Positions 12,657 through 25,200 of a stretch of DNA of 64,000 nucleotides are shown in pieces. The DNA comes from Coptis chinensis (taxonomy: Eukaryota > Streptophyta > Magnoliopsida > Ranunculales > Ranunculaceae). A program made the position numbers and the translations under genes. Under the pieces are notes generated by a model, which made no database searches, was not told the origin of the DNA, and worked only from the letters and a program-made list of their open reading frames with translations. Position 1 is the first letter of the stretch. Each line of letters starts with the position of its first letter. The stretch lies in the NCBI GenBank assembly GCA_015680905.1, contig CM027378.1:104491501-104555500 (forward strand), written 5' to 3'.

Positions 12657-14894
12657 ATGCCTAAGCGAAAAAATGCTATTGATTCAGTTTCTGGACAACC
12701 TCCTACTGAGGGTGATCCAAAGCGTAGAAAAACGTCTCTTGTCTGGAATGAATTTGAAGAAATTGAAAAGGATGGAAAAGTTACTTCAGCTCAGTGTAAG
12801 CATTGCAAAAAGATTTTAAGTGCAACTACTACAAATGGGACTAGTAGCCTGATAAAACACTTGTCTCGATCATGTAAGGAGTTCAAATCCGAACGAGGGG
12901 GATACCAAACGACCTTAAAGGTGGATGATGAACAAGGAGGGGTGAGTTACCAAAACTTTCAGTTCGACCATTCTGTAACTCGTGAAGCAATTATCAAGAT
13001 GATTGTTTTGCATGAATACCCTTTTTCAATGGTTGAACATGTGGGGTTTAGAAAGGTTTTGAAGTCAATGCAACCAACATTCAAGTTGTACAAGAGGACC
13101 ACAGCTAGAAGGGATTGTATGAAGTTGTACGAAAAAGAAAAAAAGAATCTTTATGCGAGTTTGGGAAAGCTCCAATGCAGAATCAGTTTCACAACTGATT
13201 TCTGGACATCAGGTCAGAATATTAGTTATATGGCTTTAACCGCGCAGTACATAGATGACAAATGGAAGCTACAAAAAAGGATTTTATGTTTTTGCACTGT
13301 GAAAGGTCGACATACAGGAGAAAATATTGGAAATGTTGTGCTGGAAAAATTGTATGACTGGAATTTAGACAAGAAGTTGTCAACTATTACACTGGACAAT
13401 GCAGCTTCAAATGACGGTGTAGTGCGGAGATTTTTCGAAACTTCAGCCTAAGGGGACACTTCTTTTGGATGGTCAATTACTTCAAGTGCGTTGTTGTGCA
13501 CACATTTTGAATTTGATTGTTCAAGAGGGGTTGAAAGAAATAGAGGGGGAGCTTGAAAAAGTTCGAACTACTATCAAGTTCATCAAAGGCTCACCTCAAA
13601 GACAACAAAAGTTTGAAGGTGTCTGTGCCCAAGCTCAAGTCCCAACTAAAAGGTTCATTCAAGATGTCTGCACTAGATGGAATTCAACATATAAGATGCT
13701 TGAAGTAGCACTCCAGTTGAAAGATGCATTAACACGTTATGCCGAAGTTGAACCAGATTTCAAGTGTGGTCCTTCCGAAATGGATTGGGAGAATGCAGAA
13801 CTTGTTGCAGATTGCTTGAAGGTATTTTTTCATGACACTCAAATTTTATCCGGGAGTTCCTATACAACTGTGAATCGGTATTTTGATCTGTCGTGTGATG
13901 TCTATTTACAACTCTTGGACTGGTGCGCTTCCGAGGATCATTTCATTTGGGCTATGGCCATGAGGATGAAAGAAAAGTTTGTGAAGTACTAGAACATCAC
14001 GAACGTGGTCTTCTCATTATCGTCAATATTAGATCCGCGCATCAAGATGAAGTCAATCTCATTTTACTTTCCTTTGATATATGGCACTGAACATTCTCCA
14101 GAGAAGATAACAGAGGTAAGTGATATACTTACAAGTTTGTACAACGAGTATGCAACTCGGTCTTCTAAGCCAAGTCAACCCTCCTCATGGAACACTAAGA
14201 CTAGTAGCAAGGCTTCTGGCAGTAAGAGGGACATTGGTGCTAATGCAAGCAAAACTTCTAGGCCAAAGCTAAGGCGTTTTGAAGCATTCCTTGAAGATAG
14301 TTCGGTGGATGTAGACTTGAAGAGTGAGTTGGAGATATATTTGGAAGAACCAGTCCTCCCAATGCAGAAAGGGATAGGCTTGGACGACAAGAATTTCAAT
14401 ATTTTAAACTGGTGGCAATATAATTCTCCGAAGTATCCTATCATGGGTAAAATAGCTCGTGATATTTTAGCAATTCCTCGCATCATCGGTTCGCATCCGA
14501 ATCCGCATTTTCTACCGTGGTAGGGTAGTTAATCGATATCGATCAACTATGCGACCACATACTGTTGAAGCATTGATATGTACTCGATTGGATTAGAAAG
14601 AAGTTGGAAGGTAATAATATTGTTTTTATATATGGCAAACGGCAAACCTTTTTATTGTACAATATCTCATAGTTCCATTTACCAAGTGTTTCAATTATAT
14701 TTTGTATATTATAAGGTGCACTGGATGGGGACAAATATGCATTTGAGACAGTTGATAAGGCTATTGATGAGTTTGAAATTAACGAAGATTGTGGTGATAT
14801 TGTGGAACCCGAACCCGATCCTGAACCTGAAGTTGCTGCCACAAGTGTGCCTATTCTAGACATATGGGAAATTGATGAGGATGAAGAAGCTTAA
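12657..14894 (+). pseudogene. hAT transposase, RICESLEEPER-like, inactivated
   Basis: The frame opens at ATG 12657. A BED zinc finger (residues about 22-75, with CKHC and a downstream HLSRSC) is followed by the RNase-H-like core, with TTDFWTSGQ near residue 180 and TLDNAASND near 250. Breaks are a frameshift near 13440, an in-frame TAG at 13990-13992, and a frameshift near 14510 inside the C-terminal dimerisation region. The dimerisation region still shows WWQYNSPKYPIMGKIARDIL and, in another frame, RPHTVEALICTR. A possible last intron at about 14611-14716 precedes an acidic tail ending at TAA 14892-14894. The family cuts and pastes hAT elements. This copy cannot make a full protein as written. 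Confidence 0.92.
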
Positions 14895-15325
14895 TGGGTA
14901 ATCACTCTAACCTCGACAAATATTTTTAGTAATCGTTTTGTAGCTAACCAAACGCTAAAAATAGCTTCTCCTTTTGAAAGATAACAGTAGTCCCAACTCT
15001 TGTAGAAGAAATATGACGACTTGACATTTTGGATGGAGAATGGAACAACTTTTGGAAGACATGATCTAGCACCATTACTAAAATAATATTAGATGTATAT
15101 GGTAGGGTGTTAATCTTTTCACTGCTGGTGATTCTTTTTATGAAGACTATTGTAACAAGCGACCATACTTGGAGAGGTATTCTCTTTGCTTGACAATGCT
15201 TTATTTGCATATATTGCTCTATGCACATAGTGCATGTAAGGCTTTTGCTATATATGTAAAGCTTTGCTAAATAGGTGGTGTTCAAATAAAATCAGAAAAA
15301 CTTTATTAGTATTTAATATCTGTAT

Positions 15326-15790
15326 ATGCACTGCATTGGATCCAAGTTTCCTTTATGGATGTCAATGAATGCATTGTTGTCCAATTTAGTTGTGTTGAAA
15401 CTTTATGATTGCAAACAGTGCAAGCAATTGCCAGGTTTGGGTAAGCTAGCATCGCTTATCATTGACCACTTCGAGCCGGTTACACATATTGGTAGTGAGT
15501 TTTATGGAAATTGGCATAGACAGTAGTAGTGGTGGTGGTATGATCACATGTTTTCCGAACTTGAAGAATCTCCAATTTCATGGTATGAATTTGTTGGATG
15601 AGTGGGAGTGCCTTGTCTCTCCTCGAACCCGACTCTAAAATCCCCAGAAAAGTTAAAGGTACCGCCAAATCTTGGCATACTAGAATTTCTTGAACGTCCC
15701 ACTATAAGTGAATTGGATTCTGTTAAATTTCTAGGCGGTGAGCTTTTGGGAGTTTCGAGTTGTGATGGTGGATTGTATCTATCTTTTATT
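15326..15790 (+). pseudogene. CC-NBS-LRR resistance gene fragment (LRR part)
   Basis: The open frame 15326-15526 reads SKFPLWMSMNALLSNLVVLK, then LYDCKQCKQLPGLGKLASL and HIGSEFYGN. This is the LRR pattern of RGA-type CC-NBS-LRR immune receptors. In another frame it continues with CFPNLKNLQFHGMNLLDEWE (about 15550-15605) and later SVKFLGGELLGVSS (about 15720). Only part of the LRR is present, with frameshifts and stops and no NB-ARC domain. It lies between the transposase and the RBX1 copy inside the hAT element, so it is probably captured DNA. Confidence 0.8.
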
Positions 15791-15909
15791 TATGGAGATG
15801 TAGCTTCTGCCCTTTGGGAGGTTTTGGTTAATTGTTTTGTGGCAGTGTGGCACCACCTTACCTCCAAAAACTTTATTACCATCGATTACTAAATCAATTA
15901 GCTAAGGCG

Positions 15910-16289
15910 ATGGCTTCTTTGGACACGGATGTGAACATATATGTTACCAGTTGAAGTGAAGCTCGGCGGGGTGGTTCAACCGTGGTGTGCTAGACCATCT
16001 TCAAAAAAGGCTCGATTAAAAGTTTGATATCAAAAAGTGGAACGCTGTTTTCTCTTTGGGCTTGGGATATTGTTGTGGACAACCGTAAGATTTGCGGAAT
16101 CATATCATGGATCTCTCAGATTGAATGTCAAGCTAATCAAGCTAGTGCGACCGATGATGAATGCACCGCTTGTTCGGGCGTATGCAACCATGCATTTCAC
16201 TTCCATTGCATCGGTCGTTGGCTCAAGACCCGCCAAGTGTGCCCATTAGATAACAAAGTGAATGGGAGTTTCAAAAGTATGGCCACTAG
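15910..16289 (+). pseudogene. RBX1: Near full-length broken copy of RBX1
   Basis: An ATG at 15910 starts MASLDTDV, close to the known RBX1 N-terminus, but the frame soon hits TGA. The body resumes near 16030 with [10 protein letters not shown], then [16 protein letters not shown] and [20 protein letters not shown], then VCPLDN. The C-terminal EFQKYGH is read in a shifted frame up to TAG 16287-16289. RBX1 is the RING subunit of cullin-RING ubiquitin ligases and recruits the E2. A zinc-binding Cys is lost (DNRKIC where RBX1 has DNCAIC). The copy appears to contain no intron, which suggests capture of a processed copy. No poly(A) tail is seen. Confidence 0.9.
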
Positions 16290-16762
16290 GATTATACTGA
16301 TCAAGCAACGTATGCTTTTGACTTGCTTATTGAAGATTCCCCGGCGAAGTGTTGAGCTATACTTTTGGTTTTTCTTTAACTATTCCTAATGAAGTACACT
16401 AACTTTTTAGTATGTGCTACGCATACATGTAATACCCTCCAGTCTTTGCCGAATTCTATTTCATACTACTTTATTTGGTTCATTACATATTTACATTACT
16501 TAGGAAGTTAGGACTTAGGAGCTCATTTTTCTGTCCTATTAGACTTGTAGCAGCATATTTATGCCACTTGGTATAAAGAACTAGAACCGACGGGTACCCG
16601 ATTACCCCGTGGTTCTAAGCAGTTCTGGTTCTGGTTCTTGTTAATATAATAATAAACCCGATAGAACCGGAACTGATAGGAACTGATGATGTCAGACCCA
16701 AACCCAGAACCGGTCAGAACCGAATCGAACCTGACCCATGGGCACCCCGGCCTAATTGGAAC

Positions 16763-18113
16763 TGACATGGGTCATGGGTGTAAACCAACACATTATAAAA
16801 TATATATAAATGTAAAGGGCATGAATATGTGGATATGTAAAATCTTATATGACACACACACACATATATATATGGAGCAAGAGTGTGAGGGGAGAAGATA
16901 ACCTACACAAGATGGTTTGTGTTGTTTGTACTGTTGTTATATACTCAATTATGCATTCTAAAATTTGTTGTCCCCAAGTACTAGGTGTGGTTTCCTAAGA
17001 TTCCCATAATATATAAATAGAATTGATCATTTATATAAGTTCGAATTTATAGAGAAATTGTCAATTTAATATGGTATCAGAGCCTCTGGTTTATGAGAAA
17101 TCTCAGGTTCAAATCCAGGTTTAACTCCTACCAGGTGAATATGTCTAGTTATTCTACATATGTATTTTCAGCGTGTCCCGCTAAGAGTGAGTGTAGTTCC
17201 ACTTAGGTCTCAAGACTATCCTAATATATAAATAAAATTGACTTTTTACATAAATTTGAATTTATAGAAAATTTGACAATTTAATATTACAATACACATA
17301 TGCCACTAGGATCACTACTCACCGCGAAATCCTTGACATACCAAATTACCCTAGGATAATTGGTACAACATGACAATTCTTGTACTTTTTCTCTTTTGGC
17401 ATTTAAATTGAAGGTTGGCAGTTTAGCATATGAGCATTCATGTTCATGCAATTTTCGTAATTTTAAATGGAATCTCATAATTCTGCCCACATATTTTGGT
17501 TTTTGATAAAAAGGTGTTGAAATAATAAAATAGGGTCGAAATATGTAAATTATGGTTTTCGGAGCGGTGGTAATTCCGACAATTCTGAAATCCCGAACTA
17601 AGGCGTTTAGGAAAAATAAAAACAGGCGGCAAAGTAAAGCCAAAGAGAGCCAATAAATTGTCTCCTTCTGTTGGGGGTTGGAGAATGAGCCTATATATAG
17701 AAGGCTGGGTTACTGGGTATAGTATTCTAGTCCCAAAACCTCCAAAACTACTAGATTACCACGGAACTATGCCAATAGAATGAGAAAAAGTGACTGGTTT
17801 GCATTCTTTACGCCACATGAAAAGCCCACATGTGAAGAAGGCACGGGTGAATTACACTAGCAGTACGTCTAGCACTCTTCTCTCGTGATATCTTCTTGGT
17901 TCCAAGCTCCACCTCTTTAATGGGTGGCCCCTCTTTATTGTCTTTTCCCTATTTTCTTCCCCTTCCCTAAAAACGTCTGTTCTCGAATTCTCTCTTAGGG
18001 AAAGTATAGTTGGCCTATATAGCTAAAGTTACCTAACACACACTTATATCACATTTTACATAGTATTTCTTTATTCCAATATTGGGATTTGCACTTGTTT
18101 TTAGAGAAGGAAC
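16763..18113. other. Region upstream of the GH10 gene
   Basis: Apart from the TRIM-like repeat pair, this stretch has short CA and TA repeats near 16855-16875 and AT-rich DNA. It probably includes the xylanase promoter, with TATA-like motifs at 17690 and at CTATATAG 18015-18022. The latter lies about 92 bp before the ATG. Minus-strand open frames at 17287-17653 resemble nothing known. Confidence 0.4.
16966..17288 (+). mobile_element. Possible TRIM-like short LTR element
   Basis: Two diverged direct repeats of about 100 bp (about 16966-17071 and 17192-17288) share AATATATAAATA and GAATTTATAGA. TGGTATCAGAGCC follows the left repeat directly at 17072; this is the tRNA-iMet primer-binding site of many plant LTR elements. 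The 120-bp inside has no coding capacity and includes GGTTCAAATCC, like a tRNA B box, so a tRNA-derived SINE is an alternative. The outer borders and target duplication were not resolved. Confidence 0.5.
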
Positions 18114-21100
18114 ATGAAGAAACCATCAACATTTTCATTGGTTGTTAGCATCAGATTGTCTCTTTGGATTGGTTTATTGATCGTCTCTCAAGTTTCTTAC
18201 ATTCTAGCGTATGGTACTACTCTCTCAAACTATAATCCATATTTCTTCCAACATTTTTTTCATTTGAGTCATATGTTGAGATTAGTTTATATTTGTTTTA
18301 TTCCGTAATGCAGATGGACCTCTATATGATTCTTCAGCTTATACAGAGGTACTCATTTTCAGTGATGCATTTACTTTGTTTATACAGATTAAGTGGAATG
18401 CTAATTGTGTTTATTTGCATTATTGACGTGGTACGTAGTGTAAAAAAGACCCAGAGAGCCCGCTATACAAGGGAGGAATTCTCGAGAACCATATTCCACC
18501 TGTTAACCATAGCCTCGATAATGCCGGAACGGGAGTCTACTCTCCAGCTTTTGTCTTGAGCAATCTCACACAAGGCACCAAATATTGTTTCTCCAGTTAT
18601 GTTCCAGTTTTAACTCTTTTCTTGTTTCTTGCTATTATCATTTACGATTTCGCAAGTATGTACATTAATGTGCAACATAGTCCCTTCTCATGCTTCTGAA
18701 AGTGAACTAACACTGGTGCACGCGAGTATTCTGCAGGCCCAATTAGAAGTATCCCAGAGAGGCAGAGCTAGATCATTAGTTGTACTTTTTCTAGAAATCG
18801 TTTCATTTGAGTAATTTATAATAGAATCAAAGTTTGACTGGCTCCAGATATGTTTAAGTTTAGCTTCCAAACAACTGGTGGTGCGTATAATGCACCTCTG
18901 TACTATTCATTAGGAATTTAGGACACCTTATGTGAGTATCCATCTCATTAATTTCAATTAGAAGGGCAGTTGTTGATTTCTTGGTAAGAGTATCTGGTTT
19001 TCTACTTTTCTTGTGGCTCTATAGGGTTAATTGTTGTTGAAAAGTCCATCACAATCTAGTTTGTTCACCAAAATTAACCACCGACTAGAAATTTATTATG
19101 CAAATATAATGAGTCGAGTAAATCAACTTATCAACCTCATGAAATAGGTAGGAGATGTCATACGTATTCAACGAGCCATACATCTAATTACCTTCTTGTA
19201 TAGTATGAAAGTAATATCTTATGGGTGTACCATCTTTGTGTTTGCATACATTTACAAGTTCAAGAAGTGCTGAGCCGAGTTTATAAATCACAGCCTGGGT
19301 CCAAATCAAGGGTGCAGAATCTGCTCAAATAAGGGCAAGTTTATCCACAGAGCATAAGAACTCCACCTACAAATGTATAGGAACTGTTATAGCCAGGTCT
19401 GGATGCTGGTCTTTTCTTAAAGGAGGATTTGTTCTCAATTCTTCATCTAATACATCACTCCTATTTTTCCAGGTACGAATATTTATAAATACAAACACTT
19501 GACATTAAAATGTGATCGCAAATATTAATACTTAGTTTAACACTTCTTCTTTGCAGAATGCAGATGAGGGCCTAGTCGATATTTCAATTGCTAGTTCTTC
19601 GTTGCAGCCATTTACTGATGAACAATGGTCAAAGAATCAAGAATACAAAATCAATACAGTAATGACACAAACTTTCCCCTAGTATCCTATTCTTCTTTTT
19701 GGCTTTTACTCATACTTGATTGATGCAATGTGTATGTCATTGCAAATTGTACTAGAAATAGTAACTATTATCTGATAATTGACGTTTAACTCTATGGGAT
19801 CCACAAGCTTCATGGAATAATGCAATTTGTTTGTTCATAGGAAAGGAAACGTGCCGTAACCCTCCATGTCTCAGACACACAAGGAAATATAGTTGAAGGG
19901 GCTCAGATATCCGTTCAGCAAATTTCTAAAGAATTCCCATTTGGCTCTGCAATAGCTAAGACCATTATTGGTAATCTACCTTACCAGGTGATTCTAATGT
20001 GATCATGTGATGTGCCACCTAATATCTAGTACCATATTATCGGGAATGAAAAATCTAATGTTGTTTTCATCGTTAATACAAAATTCAGGATTGGTTCGTT
20101 AAGCGGTTTAATGCAGCAGTCTTTGAAAACGAGCTCAAATGGTACGCTACAGAACCCGAACAAGGCAAGATCAATTACACCATAGCAGACCAGATGTTGA
20201 AATTTATTCGGGCTAACCAAATAGCCGTAAGAGGTCACAATATATTCTGGGAAGATCCTATTTATGCTCCCCATGGGTTCGAAACCTCACAGGAGATGAG
20301 TTAAAAACTGCTGTCAGCTTGCGTATTCAAAGCCTAATGAGCAAATATAAGGAAGAATTCATTCACTGGGATGTCAGCAATGAAATGCTTCACTTTGACT
20401 TCTATGAGCAGAAACTTGGTCCAAATGCTACCTTGGATTTTTTCAAGACCGCTCACCAATCTGATCCGTTAGCCACCCTGTTCATGAATGAATTCAATGT
20501 CGTCGAGACTTGTACAGATGTTAATTCTACTGTTGATAGTTACATATTGAGGGTCAAAGAACTGAAGAGAGGTGGGGCAACAATGGATGGAATTGGTTTA
20601 GAGGGACACTTCGCTGTACCAAACCTTCCTCTGATGAGAGCTGTGATAGACAAATTGGCTACATTGGGACTTCCCATTTGGCTCACTGAGATTGATATCA
20701 GCAAAACCATCGATAAGCAAACGCAGGTACTAAAATTCTTCTGCTGCCTGCCTTAAAAAAAGAGGGTATATATATGGCCTAAAGAATGTGCGATGGAGGC
20801 TTACGCCTGGCAACTATGGGCGTTGCCTCGGGACGCCTCACACTTAAGCGCTTCCTATGCATATACACATTACTCAACGCTTCTAGCGTGTTTTAGCCTC
20901 AAACGCCTTTTTAAAACATTAATTCCGACCTTATTTATTTTTATTTTATTATTTCGGTTTAAGAGTTAAAATGGTTTTCTTCCTATGCATTTACAGGCTA
21001 TTTATTTGGAACAAGTATTGAGAGAAGGATTCTCTCATCCTTCTGTGAATGGGATAATGCTATGGACTGCACTCCATCCAAATGGGTGCTATGAAATGTG

Positions 21101-21332
21101 TTTAACGGATAACGAAATTCATAACTTACCAGCTGGTGATGTAGTCGACAAGCTCCTACAAGAATGGCAAACTGGGGAAAGAAAAGGCAAGACAGATGAA
21201 CATGGTTCATATAGTTTTTTCGGCTTTTTAGGAGAATATAATGTGAATGTGACGTATGGTAGCAAATCCATAAATTCGACATTTTCACTATGTAAAAGTG
21301 ATGAAACTAGACACTTCAGCATCAAATTGTAA
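18114..21332 (+). CDS. GH10 endo-1,4-beta-xylanase with CBM22-like domain; one apparent frameshift
   Basis: The eight exons are 18114-18213, 18314-18348, 18439-18595, 19294-19472, 19557-19658, 19841-19987, 20089-20726 and 20997-21332. All have GT-AG borders, and the product is about 564 residues. A signal peptide (about 1-32) precedes YDGPLYDSSAYTE and a carbohydrate-binding region (about 45-190). The GH10 barrel follows, with RGHNIFWED, the acid/base Glu in HWDVSNEM and the nucleophile Glu in WLTEIDIS. The C-terminus reads GSYSFFGFLGEY. Such enzymes cleave xylan in the wall. One problem is that exon 7 loses one base at about 20268-20273 (in GCTCCCCATGG), which shifts the frame and would stop translation soon after. 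All else is intact, so it is either a recent null allele or a sequencing error. Confidence 0.88.
20754..20935. repeat. Repeat inside the last xylanase intron
   Basis: A locally GC-rich stretch with GGCGTTGCCTCGGGACGCCT and several AAGCG and AACGC motifs sits in an otherwise AT-rich intron. Its style resembles short dispersed plant repeats. No clear inverted ends or target duplication were found. Confidence 0.35.
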
Positions 21333-22265
21333 CTCATCCATGATTATTTTTAGCTCACATATATAGGTAAAATCATATCGTTATTTGTAAGCATTTCACG
21401 TCAAACTATAAACTTGAGTCATTCCATTTTAAGGAGTTTTATAGCAAGAGTTACGAAGCATGGTAAAATCCCTTCAAACCTTCGTTACCAAAGCTTAATC
21501 TGTATTTAGAATGGAGAGTTTTTAGACTTGAGAACCGCATGGTTTGGGGAGAATGCAGAGATGAACCTGATTGAGAACAATTACAGAGCTGATCATGCAC
21601 TGATTGACTGAATAGCACATTGTTGTCATTCCATTTTAACGGTGTTGTAGTATGGTACTCAGCATTTTCAGCAACTTCTTTAACCTCGCCCATATTGCCA
21701 TAATGCCATCCATCAAGTTTTACGTTCATCCTTGTTTCTCTCCCTCTCTAGAACACAACGGATATCAAAAGATACCTTCTTTTAGTAAGGGCAAAATGAG
21801 GTTGGACCCATTAATATATTGCTTTATATGATCATATCAAACTGTTTTCATGTTAAATCCACCTTGCTGCACATACAAATAAGGAAAGAAGACGGAAAGA
21901 AGACAAACTTAAACATACGCGATAACACACTAGATGTTCAAGTTGATGTAATCACAAACTGTCAACGGCGGGGGAGCTAGCAGAAGCCTAATGTGCAAAG
22001 GGCCTGGAGAAAATAAGAGAACTTGCAAAAGCAGCTATCCTTTAACAGACATCGATCGGTAGAGACTTAGCGCCAAAACATCTGGGAACTGCTGCTGAAA
22101 CTTTGTGTTCATGGTGCAAAATAGAGCTGAAACCCCACAAAAAGATAGATTAAGAAAAAAAAAATGAAAAGAAAAAGGAACATCCATGAAGATGCAAACA
22201 TAAATGGAAAAATCAACATTATAGGGGATGCTCACTGCAACAAGATTACCCTCATTCAAATAGGC
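21333..22265. other. Gap between two converging genes, with one unassigned ORF
   Basis: This holds the 3' ends of the xylanase gene (+) and of the Lys/Ser-rich gene (-). A minus-strand open frame from ATG 21729 to 21451 would give 92 residues (start MNVKLDGWHYGNMGEVKEV). It has ordinary composition and no domain that I recognise. It could be a small gene, an exon or chance. Confidence 0.3.
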
Positions 22266-25200
22266 CTAACTGTCGAAATTAAGTCGAATAGGTTGACTTC
22301 CATCATCCTCAGGCTGGGATTGAGATGCTGTAAGCTTTGCCCTCCTGTAGCTTCTTGACTTTTTAAGGATTTCATCAAAATCTCTATTTTTCTGGGCAGT
22401 AATTCTTTTCAATGGAGTAATTCTGCTCAATGGAAAGCATCAAAGACAGTCATATATTCGAAATCTCAGATAGCTCAAAAAATAGTTAAAGATAAATTGT
22501 TGAACTGAAGTTCAGCCACCAGTCCAACCACTATAATTTTTGACCAAAGTATGGAGAAAATTCCAAAAGTGTATCATATATTCAAATTTCAAAATTCAAG
22601 TAAACAACTTACAAACAAACAAATGAAAGACGAAAACGCAGTGAAAGAAACAGAGCTTCAACTTCCGAAGATTAACTTACTGTGATTTTATACTACTACC
22701 ACCGTTTCCCATCACTTTTCGTTCATGAGATTCTGGAGGGAGGAAAAAAAAGAGGTTAATCTCTAAACAAATGTGTAAAGATTGTATTCATAAATCCATT
22801 ATAGTTCACGTTATCAGGTATGTATCTCTACAAAGCGCGAAAGGGTTATAGTCCAACCTTTCATAGGAGTGATGAATTAAAAAAAAAATGTTTATCAAAT
22901 AAAAAGAAAAGGAATATATACATATACAAGGAAAAAAAACAGAAAACCCTCAAATCATGTGAACTTTGGCATCTTGATGACCTAGGCACAAATATATGAA
23001 AGGTATGATAGGCTACAAGGCACATGCTTCAGGGATGTAGAATATGTAGTAATACGATTAGCAACTTGGACGCCTGATTAAGAACTATATCAGTCACGTA
23101 GATTTAGATGTCTCATGGTTATGAAGCTGTTGTACGCAAGGAGTTTGATTTGTTGGATGCTTTTACTAACTACCAAGACAGGGACAACAAATCTTTGGAG
23201 GAGCCTTAGCTTGAACGAAATGACAAGGTCCTGAATTTTAAAGGAACAAGCCCAATACAAGCAGACATCTTAGATTAGTGATGGTAGCCACAAAACAAAA
23301 AATGACATATATTGATATATGACAAGTTAATTAGGTTCCAGAGCACTGATGATAATCAGAAATGTCATAACTTGAACTGGATTTTAATGATGGTACTACT
23401 AAAGTCAACACAAGGTACTCAAGTAAATAGTCAACAATGATTTTTAGCAAGGCTACTCTAAATAGATTCCACGGAAACTATGAATCAGAGCTGCGTTAAT
23501 AATTCAAAACAAAAAAGAAAGAAAAGAAAAACTTATGGCTATGCATTTGAAAAAAGGTGTTCAATTTTTAGCAAGTGAACATGGCAAGGCTATGTTTGTA
23601 GTAGACCAGTAGAGTCTCTTAGCTAAAGAAAAACCACATAAATAAACAAATACAACCAAAAGGGGGAACGAAAGAAAGAAATAGAACCAGTCAGTAGCAA
23701 GGAATTAAAATTAGCATCTTGACAAGTAAACCTCAAGGAAAGACTTTGGAAGAAGGGTCAGCCTGTTAGATTGGTAAAGATCCCATATTTGTTTATCGAT
23801 CCAAACCTGCATGCTGTCTATCAATCCAAATTAAGTAATTAACCTAGCAGGCATAGTAAGGTTCTACTTTGATCTTATACAGCATTTAATGAACTTGGTA
23901 AGTCAGTTTTGAGTTTCAACTTTTGCAGTTTACTAAATGGATGATGAAAGAATTGTTGGACGGTTGGACCTGTAAGCTCGAGAATCTAAATACTCTCAAG
24001 ATACCACACATGGGAACTAATTCTTGGAATAGAGAGCAGCAAAAAAGTACAAAGAGATGACATTTTGCACTAACTAAAATATAACGAATCACAGAGGAAT
24101 TCATAGGGAGGTCATGATTTACCATTTCCTGATGAGTTCAGAAGCATCTCATTTTCCCCGTCAGAGTGGTCAGATGAGGATGAAGTATCTGAAGGACTCA
24201 AGGTGCTGGTGTCTGAATTAGATTCGTCATCTTCAGAACTCTCCGTACTACTTTCAATGACATTTCTGTTTGGAGCAGCTAACGAGCTCTTTTGATTATG
24301 AGAAATTACAATCATGTCCTCCGTTTCACTAGGTTTTTTTACCTTTGAAGAATTTTGAACTTTAGCACCAGAGGAATAATGGATCTGTACCGCAGATGCA
24401 GGTTTAATGTCCTTAGAAGAATCATCTCTGGAAGTGAATGAAGCATTCTCACTAGAAGAAGGTTTCCGTTTTCTCTGCTGAAACTGGAAAGCATCAGAGG
24501 TGACATCCTTGACACTCTTTGCATGCCCCTGATTGTTAACTAAACTGTGGGACTTCTCCAAGTCAGATGCAGTAGATGCCAAATGCACATCAAGTTCTCT
24601 GGCAGGAGCAGGAGCAGGAGGGAGTAGGAGCAGGAGCAGGGCAGGGTTGTCGTTTTTATGCACAAAGTAATCAATAAACTCAATCTTATTACCATTGTTT
24701 ACTGCTTCCGGTATCATGTCAGATAGTTCGTTTACAGAACTATCTTTTTTTGGTTTCGACTTTCTGATTTTCTTCAATGCTGCTGTTTCTTCCTTGTTTT
24801 CTTTTGTTGAAAGGGAAGGGTCTTCAGTTATTGCAACTTCTTGTTTAATCACTGTGTCCAGAATGGAATTTGGAGTAGAAGATGAAGGTTTAACTGAATT
24901 CCGTTTCACCTTATGTACGGTCTCTTGGACCCTGACGACCTGAGATAGCTGCAAAGAGTCATCACCGTGTCCACCACCATTTTCTGCTTCTGGCATTACG
25001 CTGGACAACTGATTTACAGAACTATCTTTTTTCGTTTTTGACTTTCTTATCTTCTTCGAACTTGCTTTCTCCTCTTCCTTTTTTTCTTTGGTTGTAATGG
25101 AAGGATATTCAGTTTGAGCAACTTGCTGTTTCAACCCTGGGTCCAGAATGGTAGGTGAAGTAGAAGTTGAAACCAAAGTTGACTTATTTTTTACCGTATC

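Larger units (their letters stand above)
11280..16754 (+). mobile_element. hAT transposon, 5475 bp, with captured gene pieces
   Basis: The left end reads TAGGGGTGTGCATGGGTACC. The right end, read on the minus strand, begins TAGGCCGGGGTGCCCATGGG, an imperfect inverted match. An exact 8-bp target duplication, ATTGGAAC, flanks the element (11272-11279 and 16755-16762). Both subterminal regions carry repeated GAACCGGAACC and GGGTACCCG motifs. Inside, left to right, are a broken transposase (12657-14894), an LRR fragment of a CC-NBS-LRR gene (15326-15790) and a broken RBX1 copy (15910-16289). The exact duplication supports a single insertion of the whole unit, cargo included, although cargo insertion after arrival is not excluded. 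Confidence 0.9.

Noticed and set aside
17101-17120. tRNA-like B box GGTTCAAATCC suggesting a tRNA gene
   Set aside because: No acceptor stem, anticodon arm or proper A box; better explained by an LTR/TRIM or SINE remnant.
17287-17653. Minus-strand open frames of 118 and 69 codons
   Set aside because: No domain, biased composition and no splice support; likely chance in AT-rich DNA.
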